Positions 16,801 through 26,768 of a stretch of 55,076 nucleotides of DNA are shown one piece after another (the first letter of the stretch is position 1; each line of letters begins with the position of its first letter). The notes under the pieces are model-generated. The model was not told the origin of the DNA. It was given only the letters and a program-made list of their open reading frames with translations, and searched no databases. Origin of the DNA: Cupriavidus pauculus (GTDB taxonomy: Bacteria > Pseudomonadota > Gammaproteobacteria > Burkholderiales > Burkholderiaceae); the NCBI RefSeq assembly GCF_008801835.1, contig NZ_VZOW01000037.1, positions 1-55,076 on the forward strand, given 5' to 3'. A program made the translations under genes and the position numbers.

Positions 16801-17715
16801 TCAGGCGACAGTCGCGTGCGTCGGCTTGCGCCGCAGCGCGGGTGTGCTTTGTAAAACCGGCGCCTGCCCGAGCCGTGCGCGCATCCATTCCACAAATCCC
16901 GCCATGTCGGCGCGCACCTGGCGGTCTGCGGGCACCGCCATCAGCCCGCCCTCGAATGCGGTAAATCCGAAAGGGGCGACCAGCGTTCCCGCGGCCAGCT
17001 CTGCCTGGATCAGCCTTTGTTCGATCAGCGCCACGCCGAGCCCCGATAGGGCGGCCTGGATGCACAGGTGCGTATGCGGAAATGTCACGGCGCTGCCGGA
17101 CGCGATGCGTTTGCCGGTCTTCGCTTCCCATTGGTCCCAGGCACTCGACGTGAAATCGTGCGCGATACGGGCGCCCCTGGCGATACGCCGCGCCACCGCC
17201 GGCGCACAGACTGGGCCAAATGCGACCGGCGCCAGCCAGATTGCGCGCTGCCGGTCGGCTGTCGGATACGACGACAGATCCCACGCGATCACGACGTCGG
17301 CACCTTCCGTGCGCATCTCGCGCGCCGAAGTCATCGACAGGCGGATGCGGATATCTGGCCGGACGCGATAGAAATCGGACATTTCCGGCACGAGCCACCG
17401 CATCGCAAAGGTGGCGCTACAAGCAACATGCAGCGTCGGCCCACGCGCCTGATCCAGGACACGCGCGTACCCCTGTTCCAGCTGATCGAAAACCGCACGC
17501 ACCACGTCATGAAATGCGCGTCCGTGTTCATTGAGCCGCACGCCTGTGCCATCGCGCTCGAACAGTTCCACGCCGGCGTGTTCCTGCAGTTGGCGTAGCT
17601 GACGACTGACCGCGCCATGGGTGCGGCACAGCTCTTCCGCGGCCCGCGTGACGGACCCCGTCCGAGCGGTGGCCTCGAACGCCCGCAGCGTCGACATCGG
17701 TGGCAGGGATCGCAT
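16801..17715 (-). CDS. LysR-family transcriptional regulator (GcvA-like)
   Basis: This 304-residue protein has an N-terminal winged helix (STLRAFEATARTGSVTRAAE with HGAVSRQLRQLQ) and a periplasmic-binding-protein-like effector domain (ALSGLGVALIEQRLI). The pattern LPPMSTLRAFEA is common in the GcvA/AmpR-like subgroup. It is transcribed away from the enolase gene, with about 110 bp between the start codons, the classical arrangement for a LysR regulator and its target. Its role in enolase control is inferred from that alone. Confidence 0.88.
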   Translation of the reverse strand: MRSLPPMSTLRAFEATARTGSVTRAAEELCRTHGAVSRQLRQLQEHAGVELFERDGTGVRLNEHGRAFHDVVRAVFDQLEQGYARVLDQARGPTLHVACSATFAMRWLVPEMSDFYRVRPDIRIRLSMTSAREMRTEGADVVIAWDLSSYPTADRQRAIWLAPVAFGPVCAPAVARRIARGARIAHDFTSSAWDQWEAKTGKRIASGSAVTFPHTHLCIQAALSGLGVALIEQRLIQAELAAGTLVAPFGFTAFEGGLMAVPADRQVRADMAGFVEWMRARLGQAPVLQSTPALRRKPTHATVA

Positions 17716-17825
17716 GGTGCTATGTGAGAAAAACTGACGAAGACCAAAAGATTACTCGATATTCGCCGCCAGTTCAGGCGGTTACGATTTCGACATCGAC
17801 GTTTTTTTTCACGAAAGGGGCGGAC

Positions 17826-19121
17826 ATGGGACGTGGCGGACAGGTGGCGCGCATCGCGCAGATTGCGGGGCACGAGGTGCTCGACAGCCGGGGCAATCCG
17901 ACAGTCGAGGTGGAGGTCACGCTGGCCGACGGCGCAACGGGCCGGGCGATCGTGCCATCGGGTGCATCGACTGGCGCGCGCGAAGCGACCGAACTGCGCG
18001 ACGGCGATCCCCGCCGCTTTCTCGGGCGGGGCGTCCGGCAGGCAGTGCAAAGCGTCAACGTCGAGTTGCGCGATGCGCTGCTCGGCATGGATGCCAACGA
18101 GCAGGCCGAGATCGACACGGTGATGATCGATCTCGATGGCACACCAGGCAAAAGCCGACTCGGCGCCAATGCGATGCTGGGCGTGTCGCTGGCCGTGGCG
18201 CGCGCCGCCGCCACGTCGAACGGGCTGCCACTTTTCGTTCATCTCGGTGGCGACAACGCGCGGCTGCTTCCGCTGCCATTGATCAATGTGATCAACGGCG
18301 GCGCCCATGCGGACAATGCGCTCGATTTTCAGGAATTCATGATTGCGCCAGTGGCAGCGCCGACATTTGCCGAGGCGCTACGTAGCAGCGCCGAGGTGTT
18401 TCATACGCTGCGCGCGTTGCTCAAGGCGGCGGGGCACAACGTCAACGTCGGCGATGAGGGCGGCTTTGCGCCGAATTTGCGCACGGCGGAACAGGCGCTG
18501 GATTTTCTGGTGGAGGCGATCGGCCGCGCCGGTTATCGTCCCGGCGTCGATATTGCGCTGGCGATCGACCCGGCATCGAGCGAAATCTATACGCAAGACC
18601 GCTATTGCTACGTGGGCGAAGGCACGACCCGCACGCGCGAAGAGCAGGTTGACTATCTTGCGAACCTTGTCGACAGCTATCCCATCGTATCGATCGAAGA
18701 CGGCATGGCCGAGGACGACGGGCCGGGCTGGCAACTGCTGACGTGGCGTCTCGGGCAACGCTGCCAACTGGTGGGCGACGACGTGTTCTGCACGCATCCC
18801 ACGCTGCTGCGCGCGGGCGTCGATCAGGGCATGGCAAACGCCATCCTCGTGAAACCCAATCAAATCGGCACACTCAGCGAGACGCTGGAAACGGTGCGAG
18901 TGGCGCATGGCCATGGCTATGCCGCCGTGATGTCGCACCGATCGGGCGAAACCGAGGACGTCACGATCGCCGATCTTGCTGTGGCAACCCGCTGCGGCCA
19001 GATCAAGACCGGATCGCTGTCGCGTGCGGATCGCACGGCCAAATACAACCAACTGCTCCGCATCGAACGCCAGCTTGCAGATCGCGCGGTCTATGCGGGG
19101 GCTTCGGCGCTCGGTCGTTGA
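17826..19121 (+). CDS. eno: Enolase, probable second copy
   Basis: The 431-residue protein converts 2-phosphoglycerate to phosphoenolpyruvate. Catalytic and metal sites are intact: HEVLDSRGNPTVEVE and PSGASTG at the N-terminus, GGAHADN, DFQEFM, DEGGFAPN, the metal Asp in AIDPASSEIY, IEDGMAEDD, VGDDVF, Lys in LVKPNQIGT, SHRSGET and QIKTGS. The frame is open back to 17700, but ATG 17826 has a strong ribosome site (AAAGGGG) and the right N-terminus. The main enolase gene in this group normally sits with pyrG/kdsA, which are absent here. The LysR neighbour suggests an inducible paralogue. Confidence 0.92.
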   Translation: MGRGGQVARIAQIAGHEVLDSRGNPTVEVEVTLADGATGRAIVPSGASTGAREATELRDGDPRRFLGRGVRQAVQSVNVELRDALLGMDANEQAEIDTVMIDLDGTPGKSRLGANAMLGVSLAVARAAATSNGLPLFVHLGGDNARLLPLPLINVINGGAHADNALDFQEFMIAPVAAPTFAEALRSSAEVFHTLRALLKAAGHNVNVGDEGGFAPNLRTAEQALDFLVEAIGRAGYRPGVDIALAIDPASSEIYTQDRYCYVGEGTTRTREEQVDYLANLVDSYPIVSIEDGMAEDDGPGWQLLTWRLGQRCQLVGDDVFCTHPTLLRAGVDQGMANAILVKPNQIGTLSETLETVRVAHGHGYAAVMSHRSGETEDVTIADLAVATRCGQIKTGSLSRADRTAKYNQLLRIERQLADRAVYAGASALGR

Positions 19122-19239
19122 GGCAGCGTTCGCGTTGTCCGCAGGGCATGCGCTGACTTGGCCGGTGGCCCGGCACTCGTCCTGCGCCCGCCTCTGCGGG
19201 TCGGCTTTCAGAGCGAAGCCGCCGGTTTGATCCACGGCA

Positions 19240-19259
19240 GCCGCTGCCCGGGCAGCGGC
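19240..19259. repeat. Perfect 20-bp GC-rich palindrome
   Basis: GCCGCTGCCC is followed directly by its exact reverse complement GGGCAGCGGC, about 120 bp after the enolase stop. With no loop and no T-run it is not a standard intrinsic terminator. It could be a protein-binding dyad or part of a rho-type end between the convergent genes. Confidence 0.4.
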
Positions 19260-19330
19260 GCCGAATGACTGGCCTGATCAGGCTCGGCTGACGAGCCTGT
19301 ACCCGTGATTCCGCGCGACTGCCGCTTCCG

Positions 19331-19591
19331 CTACAACATCGCAAAGCGGGCCGCCAAGGGACCGACCACGGCCGGGCGGCTTACCGGATACCGATGGTGG
19401 TCGCCACCGGCTTCGAACGACAGGTAGTCCGGCGTCCAGCGCAGACCGTGCAGATACCGGGTTTCCAGACCGGTTACGACGATGGCGCCGCCGTGGACCG
19501 TGACGCAGTCGCAAGGCAGGCGCAGCAGTTCGGCGTCGTCGCCGAAGTAATGGGCTTCCAACAGGATAGAGGCAGCTTGGTATGCGGGCAT
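19331..19591 (-). CDS. Small protein of unknown function
   Basis: The 86-residue frame starts MPAYQAASILLEAHYFGDDA. It is mixed alpha/beta in appearance with a CDC pair (LPCDCVTVHGG) and no signal or membrane segment. The ATG at 19591 is chosen because the upstream extension to 19777 is low-complexity and rich in Arg. It converges with the enolase gene. No family is recognised. Confidence 0.5.
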   Translation of the reverse strand: MPAYQAASILLEAHYFGDDAELLRLPCDCVTVHGGAIVVTGLETRYLHGLRWTPDYLSFEAGGDHHRYPVSRPAVVGPLAARFAML

Positions 19592-19938
19592 GTCGATGGA
19601 TTGTCGGTGGCGGTGCGGCTTCCGCCCTGATGCTTGGCGGCGCGGCGGAAGCGCAGGAAAAAAATTCCGTGGCGTTGCGGTTGTGGCCGAGTAGCGTTTG
19701 GGCCGAGCAAAATCGATACTGTATAAACGTACAGTAGTATAGCGATCCCGATCCAGCATTGCACGCGCGAATCGCAAACTTCGGCGCTGTCAGCGCAGAA
19801 TCAGAAAAGTCTCGTCCAGACCCATGAGGCGTTGCGCGGCTGGCGGAAATGTCGGCCTGGTATAACCTGATTGCGAGGAACCTCCGATCTTCCGGCGCGT
19901 CTCGACATCGGAGAGGCGTCTTTTCGGGGAGGATCATC

Positions 19939-20322
19939 GTGCAACGTGACAGCAGGGCATGCTGGTTTGGAGCGGGATTGCTGGCCGGGGCGGTGACCGC
20001 GGGGTTGTGCGCGGCGCTGGGCAGCCGCCGCGCAGCGCGTGCGGCGATCGCAGGGCAGGAAGAGCCGGCGCCGGGCACCTCGACAGGCGCCATTGCGCAC
20101 CAGACGGACGGCGGCGCGGACATGTTCGAGTATCGCGGCTTCGTCGTTCACCTGTTCTGGCAGGCGCTGGGGCCTGATCGTTACCGCGCCTGGTGCGATA
20201 TCTGGGAAGCCGGCGCCGTCGTCGAGGAAGCCGGCGGGCCACCCGCCACCTATATGACCGCCGCCGAAGCGCGTACCGCCGCCGCGGCGTGGGCCCGACA
20301 CTGGATCCAGAACAACGCCTGA
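19939..20322 (+). CDS. Small membrane-anchored protein, unknown function
   Basis: A GTG start at 19939 is preferred because a clear GGGGAGG precedes it and a membrane anchor follows (ACWFGAGLLAGAVTAGLCAA, about 7-26). The remaining 100 residues form a small cytoplasmic or periplasmic domain with aromatic residues (MFEYRGFVVHLFWQALG, WARHWIQ). The frame continues upstream to 19849 without good start signals. No family is recognised. Confidence 0.55.
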   Translation: MQRDSRACWFGAGLLAGAVTAGLCAALGSRRAARAAIAGQEEPAPGTSTGAIAHQTDGGADMFEYRGFVVHLFWQALGPDRYRAWCDIWEAGAVVEEAGGPPATYMTAAEARTAAAAWARHWIQNNA

Positions 20323-20430
20323 CGCAAGCGGTTGCGCCATCCCGCCAAGGTGGGGCCCGATCGGCCGGATCGCGCGACGCGACAGACGATGGCTGCGTGA
20401 TACGATGGCCCGCTTCATTTGGAGTACACG

Positions 20431-20700
20431 ATGTTTGTCTGTCAGAACCAGCCTTGCGGCGCGCAGTGGTCGCCCGACGAAGTGGAAATCAGGAACGAAG
20501 GGCAGGGGCCGCTGTTCCGCTGTCCACAGTGCGGCGCGCGAAACCGGCTCGAGGCCAGGACACGACGTGACGGCACCGTCGAGTATCGCCAGGCCCGGCG
20601 CGCGGCGGCTGCGGCCACGGCGCCGGTGCAGACTCCCGCGCCACGGCATGCAAAAGGTCCCGATGCCCCCCCGCAAGAGGGGCGACGTCAAAAGCGATAG
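20431..20700 (+). CDS. Small zinc-ribbon protein
   Basis: From the ATG at 20431 the protein has 89 residues. The first 40 form a two-knuckle zinc ribbon (CQNQPCG and CPQCGARN); the C-terminal half is a disordered Ala/Pro/Arg tail. The frame is open back to a TTG at 20419, but the ATG start MFVCQNQPCG is more natural. Such small ribbons often bind nucleic acid or proteins; the target is unknown. Confidence 0.6.
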   Translation: MFVCQNQPCGAQWSPDEVEIRNEGQGPLFRCPQCGARNRLEARTRRDGTVEYRQARRAAAAATAPVQTPAPRHAKGPDAPPQEGRRQKR

Positions 20701-20744
20701 CAATGTTGCCTCAAGCCGGCCCGTCGCGGACCGTTAAGGCAAAC

Positions 20745-21131
20745 ATGGACATTAGCGATATTTCCCACGATTCCGCCTCCAATGCCGAAATCATTGGATG
20801 GGCGGGTGCATCGCCGCAAGTTATTGCGCGCGTGTTGAACGCCGCGCTGAGCGCACAGGATCTCTCGGGCTTCGCCGCGCTGCTGTCTGACATCGCCCGC
20901 GATCGCGGGCTCAAGGGCGCGCGCGGCACGCACCAGTCGATCTACGACATGCCGTACGCCAGCCTGCTGCCACGTCAGAAACATCTGCTGGCCGATGCGT
21001 TCGATCTGTTCCTGCGCCTGGGGATCGAATTCCGCGCGCGCGGCGATGGCGCCGACGACGACCTGATCTGCAACGACGACGCCGCGCCGCTGCGCGACAT
21101 CGACGACGACGACGTCATCTACGAGGACTAG
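20745..21131 (+). CDS. Small acidic protein, unknown function
   Basis: From the ATG at 20745 (MDISDISHDS) the protein has 128 residues; the frame is open back to 20703. The middle is helical (VIARVLNAALSAQDLSGFAA) and the C-terminus is very acidic (DIDDDDVIYED). It converges with the glutamate dehydrogenase gene. No family is recognised. Confidence 0.55.
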   Translation: MDISDISHDSASNAEIIGWAGASPQVIARVLNAALSAQDLSGFAALLSDIARDRGLKGARGTHQSIYDMPYASLLPRQKHLLADAFDLFLRLGIEFRARGDGADDDLICNDDAAPLRDIDDDDVIYED

Positions 21132-21185
21132 CGCCAACTGGTCCACGCTGGGCTGCATCGGCGCGCCTTGGCCGCCCCGGGGGGC

Positions 21186-24100
21186 TCAGGCGCGTTCCAG
21201 CAGGCCGATTTCCCGCACCGCCACCGAAAGCATCGACAGCGCCGCCGCGCCGGAAACACCTGACGCCCGCTGGTCCGTCAGCATCTGCGCATAGCGGTCG
21301 AGCGCGGCGTGCCGGCTGGCGCGCCAGCTTTCGATCAGCGCTGGGGCGTCGTCGCTGTCGCCCGATTGCGCCAGCACGCTGGTGGTCAAGGCACGTTTCA
21401 GGCGGCCCAGGTCTTCCAGCGTGGTGGTGCGCGCCAAGAGGTCCCAGTGCGTCGCCGCCGGCAGCGACAAGGCGCGCTCGCGCAGCCAGCCGAAATTCAG
21501 TTCCGTATCGAGCGCGAAGTAGACCGCCGCCACCGCGCTCAGGCTGCGGCCGCATGCTGCGGCCACCTCGGCGATATCGAGCGCGGCCGCCGCCGTGTCG
21601 CTGGCGGCCACGCGCAGCGCCAGATCCTGGTCGACGCCGGCTTCCGACAGCGTCAGGGCGCGATCGGCCATCGCCTGCGAAGCGTCCGGCGGCAACAGTC
21701 CCGCCAGTTGCGGCGTCAGCCATTGCGCGGCTTGCACGAAGCGTTCGGCGCCGGGCTCCACGGTGCCGCCGCCGCGCAGATAACGAATGAACCAGAGCGT
21801 GGCCCGTTCCAGCAGTCGGCCCAGCGCGCCGAACATGCGCGCCTGCACGGCGTCGTCGACCCGATTGTCGAGCGCGTCGATGCGTTCCCACAGCGTGGTC
21901 AGGCCGAACACGTCGCGCGCCAGCAGGCAGGCGCGGACGATATCCGCCGGGCGCGCGTCGGTCTCTTCCATGAGATGGTGGACGAACGTTGCGCCGACGC
22001 GGTTCACAAGCAAGTTGGTCAGATGGGTGGCCAGGATCTCCCGGCGCAGCGGGTGGCGCTGCATTACCGCGGCATGCCGCTCCCGCAGCGGCTTGGGGAA
22101 GTAGTCGATGAGCAGGCCAGCCACCAGCGCATCCTCGGGCACATCGGATGCAAGCAGTTCGTCGTACAGCCACATCTTGCTGTAGGCCAGCAGCACCGCG
22201 CGTTCGGGCGACGTCAGCCCGGCGCCCAGCGCCTTGCGTTCGGCGATATCGGTCTCGGCGGGCAGGAATTCGAGCGGCCGGTTCAGGCGTCCGGCGCGCT
22301 CCAGCCATTGGATCAGTCGGGCTTCCGCGTCGATCAGCGCGGGCGCCTCGCGTCCGGCAATCGACAGCGCCTGGGTCTGGTAGTAATTGTCCTGCAGCAC
22401 CAGCAGGCCGACTTCATCGGTCATTTCGGCCAGCAGCTTGTTGCGCTGCTTTTCGGTCATCTCGCCATCGGCGACAACCAGGCCGAGCAGGATCTTGATG
22501 TTGACCTCGTGGTCGGAGCAGTCGACGCCGGCGGAATTGTCGATGGCGTCGGTGTTGATTCGGCCGCCCTTGCGCGCAAATTCGATGCGGCCCAGTTGCG
22601 TGAAGCCAAGATTGCCGCCTTCGCCGACCACCTTGCAGCGCAGGTCGCTGCCATTGACCCGTATCGCGTCGTTGGCGCGGTCGCCTGCCTGTAGGTGGGT
22701 TTCGGTGCTGGCCTTGACGTAAGTACCGATGCCGCCGTTGTAGAGCAGATCGGCGGGCGCGGTAAGAATCGCGTGCATCAGCTCGGCCGGCGCCAGCGAG
22801 GCGGCCTCGATGCCCAGCGCGGCGCGGATTTGCGGCGATAGCGCAATGGTCTTGGCGCTGCGCGGGTAGACGCCGCCTCCGGCGGAAATCCGCGTGGTGT
22901 CATAGTCCGCCCAGCTCGAGCGTGGCAGATCGAACAGCCGCTTCCGCTCGGCCAGACTCGTGGCGCAGTCGGGTTCGGGATCGAGAAAGATATGACGATG
23001 GTCGAATGCGGCCAGCAGCTTGATGTGGGGCGACAGCAGCATGCCATTGCCGAATACGTCGCCGGACATATCGCCTACGCCGACCACCGTGAATGGCGTG
23101 GTCTGGATGTCGGTGCCCATCTCGCGAAAGTGGCGCTTGACGCTTTCCCACGCGCCGCGCGCCGTGATGCCCATCTTCTTGTGGTCGTAGCCGACCGAGC
23201 CGCCCGACGCAAACGCGTCGTCGAGCCAGAAGCGGTATTCGGCGGAAATCGCGTTGGCATAGTCGGAAAACGTGGCCGTGCCCTTGTCGGCGGCCACCAC
23301 CAGATATGGATCGTTCTCGTCGAGCCGCACCACGTCGGGCGGCGGCACCAGTTCGCCGGCGACGAGGTTGTCGGTCAGATCGAGCAGGCCGCGCAGGAAG
23401 GTCTGGTAGCAAGCCACGCCTTCGGCCAGAAAGGCGTCGCGATCGGTCGCCGGTGGCGGTCGCTTGACGACGAAGCCGCCCTTCGATCCGACCGGTACGA
23501 TGACTGTGTTCTTGACCATCTGCGCCTTCATCAGCCCCAGCACTTCGGTGCGGAAATCCTCGCGGCGATCGGACCAGCGCAAGCCGCCGCGCGCCACCCG
23601 CCCGCCGCGCAGGTGGACGCCTTCGACGCGCGGCGAATACACCCAGATTTCGAACATCGGGCGCGGTTCGGGCAGGCCCTGCACCAGCGCCGGATTGAAC
23701 TTGAACGAGACGTAGGGGCGCGGCTGTCCGTCGGCGCCGCGGTGGAAATAGTTGGTGCGTACCGTGGCGTTGATCACGTTGAGAAACAGCCGCAGGATGC
23801 GGTCTTCGTCAAGATTCGGCACCTGGTCGAGGGCGGTTTCGATATCGGCCAGCCATTTCCTGGCGCGCGCGTCTTCGGCGCCGGCCGGTGCGGCAGTTGC
23901 CGGATCGAAGCGGGCCACGAACAGCGATACCAGCATCGCCGCAATCGTCGGGTTTGCCGTGAGCGCGCGCTCGATATAGGCGTTGCTGAACGTCGAGCCA
24001 ACCTGGCGCAGATACTTGGCATACGCGCGCAGGATCGTCACGTCGCGCGCCGCCAGCCCTGCGCGCAGCACCAGGCGGTTGAAATCGTCGTTTTCGATCT

Positions 24101-26057
24101 CGCCATTCCAGGCGCGGCCAAACGCATCCTCGAACAACGGCTTGATCTTCTCGATGTCGACGTCGATCTGCTGGCCGTCGGCGTCGGCAGCGATCTCCAG
24201 GCCGAAATCGTGGATCCATACCGGCTCGCCACCATCGGGTTCGATCAGGTACGGACGCTCCTCGTCGACGCGCACCCCGAGATGCTCGAGCATTGGCAGG
24301 CTCAGCGACAACGCGATCGGCTCGCCGGCGCGATACACCTTGAAACGGAACGCGCCCGGCACGGCTTCGATCGGCCGGTACAGATTCATCGCCAGGCCGC
24401 TGCTGTGCCGGCGCGCCTGCTCCATCAGTTCGATGTCGCGTACCGCGGTGCGGGCGGGGTAGTCCTCGCGATAGCCGGCCGGAAACGAATCTCCGTAAAG
24501 GCGCAGCAGACGATTGCCCTGTTCCTCGCCGCGGCTGTCGTGCAGCGCCTGCGCGAGATCATCCTGCCAGCGGCGCGTGGCCTGCACGATCTTGTCCTCG
24601 AGCTCGGCCGTGTCCACTTCGGGCATCGTGCCCGGCTGGCCGCGCACCGTAAGCTGGATGCGTGCCAGCGGCGATTCGGATAGCAGCGGCGTGAACTCGC
24701 AACTGGTGCCGTTGAACGTTTGCACCAGCAACTTCTGGATGCGCTGGCGCAGGTCGGTGTTGTACTTGTCGCGGGGTACGAACACCAGGATCGAGATAAA
24801 CCGGTCGAAGCGGTCGCGCCGCACGAACACCCGCGTGCGCTGATGTTCCTGCAGCCGCAGGATGCCGAGCGCGATGTCGAACAGCTCGTCTTCATCGGCC
24901 TGGAACAGATCGTCGCGTGGATACTGTTCGAGGATCGTTACGAGCGATTTGTACAGGTGGCCCTTGGTCAGGAAACCTGCACGCGCCAGGATGTTCGCGC
25001 ACTTGCGGCGTACCAGCGGGATCTCGCTGGTACTGACCATATACGCCGTGGACGTATAGAGTCCGACAAAGCGCCGTTCGCCGAACAGCTTGCCGTTGGC
25101 ATCGAGCAGCTTGATGCCGACATAGTCGAGATAGCCGGGGCGATGCACGGTGGCGCGCGAGTTGGCCTTGGTCAGGAAAATCGGCGAAGCGCCCTCGATA
25201 ATCGCTCGCGCCGCGGCTGGCAGCGGGGTGAGGTCGTCGGCGCCAGGATCGCGCAGCGCTTCGCGCAACAGGCCCGCGCCGGACCCGGCCACGCCGCGCA
25301 GATAGAACTGGCCGTCGCGCGAGATCAGCTCGTAGTCGCGATGGCCCAGGAAGGTGAAATGGTCATCGAGCATCCATTCGAGAAAGGCGCGCGCCTCCAC
25401 GGCGTCCGGCGTGCCTGCGTCGGGCGTGCGCGCCATGCTGGCCACGGTTTCCTCGGCGATCTGCCGCATGCGCGGCCAGTCTTCCACGGCAGCGCGCACA
25501 TCGCCCAGCGCACTGGCGATGCCCAGGCGAAGCGCGTCAAGCCGCGAGGTCTCGCCGGTACGATCGACCTCGAAGTGGATGAACGACTCGAGCCGGCAGC
25601 TTGCCGTGCCCGGTTCACTGCCGCCCAGGTCGATGCTCTCGATGCCACCGCGCGCATCGCGGCATACGCGAAACACCGGATGGATGGCCGAATGCAGCGC
25701 CAGGCCGTGGCGGTTGACCTCCATCGTCACGGAATCGACCAGGAACGGCATGTCGTCGTTCACGATTTCGACGATGGTGTGGTCGGAATGCCAGCCGTGC
25801 TCTTCGAGGTTCGGGTTGTAGACACGCACGCGCGCAGTGCCCGGTACGAACTTCTGCGCGGTTTGCCAATGCGCCATCACGGCGCCATAGAGATCGGCCA
25901 CGTCGCGCGCCAGCAGGTCCTCGGCGTCGGTCAGATCGTAATAGTGGCGCAGCAGCGGTTCGACGATGGCAAACGTGGCGGCGGGCAAGCGTTCGCGCGC
26001 GATTGCCACCAGTTCCTCCAACAATTGCGCAACCTTGTCTTCGTTCTCCGGGGGCAT
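21186..26057 (-). CDS. NAD-specific glutamate dehydrogenase, large (180 kDa) type
   Basis: The 1623-residue protein is the length of the L-GDH180 family (gdhB of Pseudomonas, gdhZ of Caulobacter), which deaminates glutamate to 2-oxoglutarate and ammonia in catabolism. The N-terminal half holds ACT-like regulatory regions. The catalytic part has KFNPALV, GGLRWSDRREDFRTEVLGL, the Lys-bearing PVGSKGGFVVKR (around residue 860), GVGDMSGDVFGNGMLL and CKVVGEGGNLGFTQ. The C-terminal 400 residues are helical. The ATG at 26057 is chosen because AGGAGAC precedes it; the frame extends upstream to 26180. A MarR-like gene lies 189 bp upstream on the same strand. Confidence 0.95.
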   Translation of the reverse strand: MPPENEDKVAQLLEELVAIARERLPAATFAIVEPLLRHYYDLTDAEDLLARDVADLYGAVMAHWQTAQKFVPGTARVRVYNPNLEEHGWHSDHTIVEIVNDDMPFLVDSVTMEVNRHGLALHSAIHPVFRVCRDARGGIESIDLGGSEPGTASCRLESFIHFEVDRTGETSRLDALRLGIASALGDVRAAVEDWPRMRQIAEETVASMARTPDAGTPDAVEARAFLEWMLDDHFTFLGHRDYELISRDGQFYLRGVAGSGAGLLREALRDPGADDLTPLPAAARAIIEGASPIFLTKANSRATVHRPGYLDYVGIKLLDANGKLFGERRFVGLYTSTAYMVSTSEIPLVRRKCANILARAGFLTKGHLYKSLVTILEQYPRDDLFQADEDELFDIALGILRLQEHQRTRVFVRRDRFDRFISILVFVPRDKYNTDLRQRIQKLLVQTFNGTSCEFTPLLSESPLARIQLTVRGQPGTMPEVDTAELEDKIVQATRRWQDDLAQALHDSRGEEQGNRLLRLYGDSFPAGYREDYPARTAVRDIELMEQARRHSSGLAMNLYRPIEAVPGAFRFKVYRAGEPIALSLSLPMLEHLGVRVDEERPYLIEPDGGEPVWIHDFGLEIAADADGQQIDVDIEKIKPLFEDAFGRAWNGEIENDDFNRLVLRAGLAARDVTILRAYAKYLRQVGSTFSNAYIERALTANPTIAAMLVSLFVARFDPATAAPAGAEDARARKWLADIETALDQVPNLDEDRILRLFLNVINATVRTNYFHRGADGQPRPYVSFKFNPALVQGLPEPRPMFEIWVYSPRVEGVHLRGGRVARGGLRWSDRREDFRTEVLGLMKAQMVKNTVIVPVGSKGGFVVKRPPPATDRDAFLAEGVACYQTFLRGLLDLTDNLVAGELVPPPDVVRLDENDPYLVVAADKGTATFSDYANAISAEYRFWLDDAFASGGSVGYDHKKMGITARGAWESVKRHFREMGTDIQTTPFTVVGVGDMSGDVFGNGMLLSPHIKLLAAFDHRHIFLDPEPDCATSLAERKRLFDLPRSSWADYDTTRISAGGGVYPRSAKTIALSPQIRAALGIEAASLAPAELMHAILTAPADLLYNGGIGTYVKASTETHLQAGDRANDAIRVNGSDLRCKVVGEGGNLGFTQLGRIEFARKGGRINTDAIDNSAGVDCSDHEVNIKILLGLVVADGEMTEKQRNKLLAEMTDEVGLLVLQDNYYQTQALSIAGREAPALIDAEARLIQWLERAGRLNRPLEFLPAETDIAERKALGAGLTSPERAVLLAYSKMWLYDELLASDVPEDALVAGLLIDYFPKPLRERHAAVMQRHPLRREILATHLTNLLVNRVGATFVHHLMEETDARPADIVRACLLARDVFGLTTLWERIDALDNRVDDAVQARMFGALGRLLERATLWFIRYLRGGGTVEPGAERFVQAAQWLTPQLAGLLPPDASQAMADRALTLSEAGVDQDLALRVAASDTAAAALDIAEVAAACGRSLSAVAAVYFALDTELNFGWLRERALSLPAATHWDLLARTTTLEDLGRLKRALTTSVLAQSGDSDDAPALIESWRASRHAALDRYAQMLTDQRASGVSGAAALSMLSVAVREIGLLERA

Positions 26058-26246
26058 GGCGGCGTCTCCTTGGTGGTGTGCCGGTGCATGCTCACACTGT
26101 AGGAAAGATTTAACTGCGCCGGGATATAAAACGACGACGCCCCGCGGCGGCAGGGCGTCATTCGGATGGTCGATGCGCAAGAGCGGTCGGGGGCTGCCGA
26201 TGACACAGCGCTGGGCCAGACCGCGTTGCCGCGGAAGTTTACGCGG

Positions 26247-26768
26247 TCAGGCGGTCATGGCTTCACGGGCCACAATGCGGATGTCATCGGGCACGGCCAG
26301 CGATTGTTCGTTCCGCTCCCACGCGGCATGGCGGGTGTGGCGCGCGGAATGATCGTCGAGCGTGGTGGTCATGCGGTGCAGCAAGCTGCTGAGCGCGGCG
26401 CGTTCGGCCGTGCTCAAGTCGCACACCGAGACGGAATGGAGCGCGCGTACCGCCTTCGCCGCGCGTTCGAGCCGCGCCGCTGCGGCTGCGGCAATGCGCG
26501 GCGTGCCGTCGGCCGCAAACTCGAGCCAGCCGCCGGCGCCCAGCGCGTACAGCAGGCGCTCCGTTTGCGGCACGTCGAGGAAAATTGCACCCTCGCAGGG
26601 TTGTCCGCGCGTGAACTGTTGCCGCCGAATGGCCTGCAACAACAGCCATTCCGGATAGGTCAGCCCCGCGACGCGCAAGGTCTGGTCCAGGGCGCCTTGC
26701 CACGCGGTGACCGCATCGACAAGGGCAAGCACAACGGGCTCGTGGATATCGAGTGCTTTGGGCTGCAT
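26247..26768 (-). CDS. MarR-like winged-helix protein
   Basis: This 173-residue protein has the size and layout of MarR regulators: an N-terminal helix (DAVTAWQGALDQTLRVAGLT), a winged-helix region (YPEWLLLQAIRR to GGWLEF) and a C-terminal dimer helix (LSTAERAALSSLLHRMTTTL). It lies upstream of the glutamate dehydrogenase gene on the same strand, so it may regulate it or be cotranscribed. The DNA-recognition helix is less typical than usual, so the class is likely but not certain. Confidence 0.65.
   Translation of the reverse strand: MQPKALDIHEPVVLALVDAVTAWQGALDQTLRVAGLTYPEWLLLQAIRRQQFTRGQPCEGAIFLDVPQTERLLYALGAGGWLEFAADGTPRIAAAAAARLERAAKAVRALHSVSVCDLSTAERAALSSLLHRMTTTLDDHSARHTRHAAWERNEQSLAVPDDIRIVAREAMTA

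Noticed and set aside
22992..24683. 563-codon plus-strand frame opposite the glutamate dehydrogenase
   Set aside because: Antisense shadow rich in Arg/Ala/His without domain or start signal.
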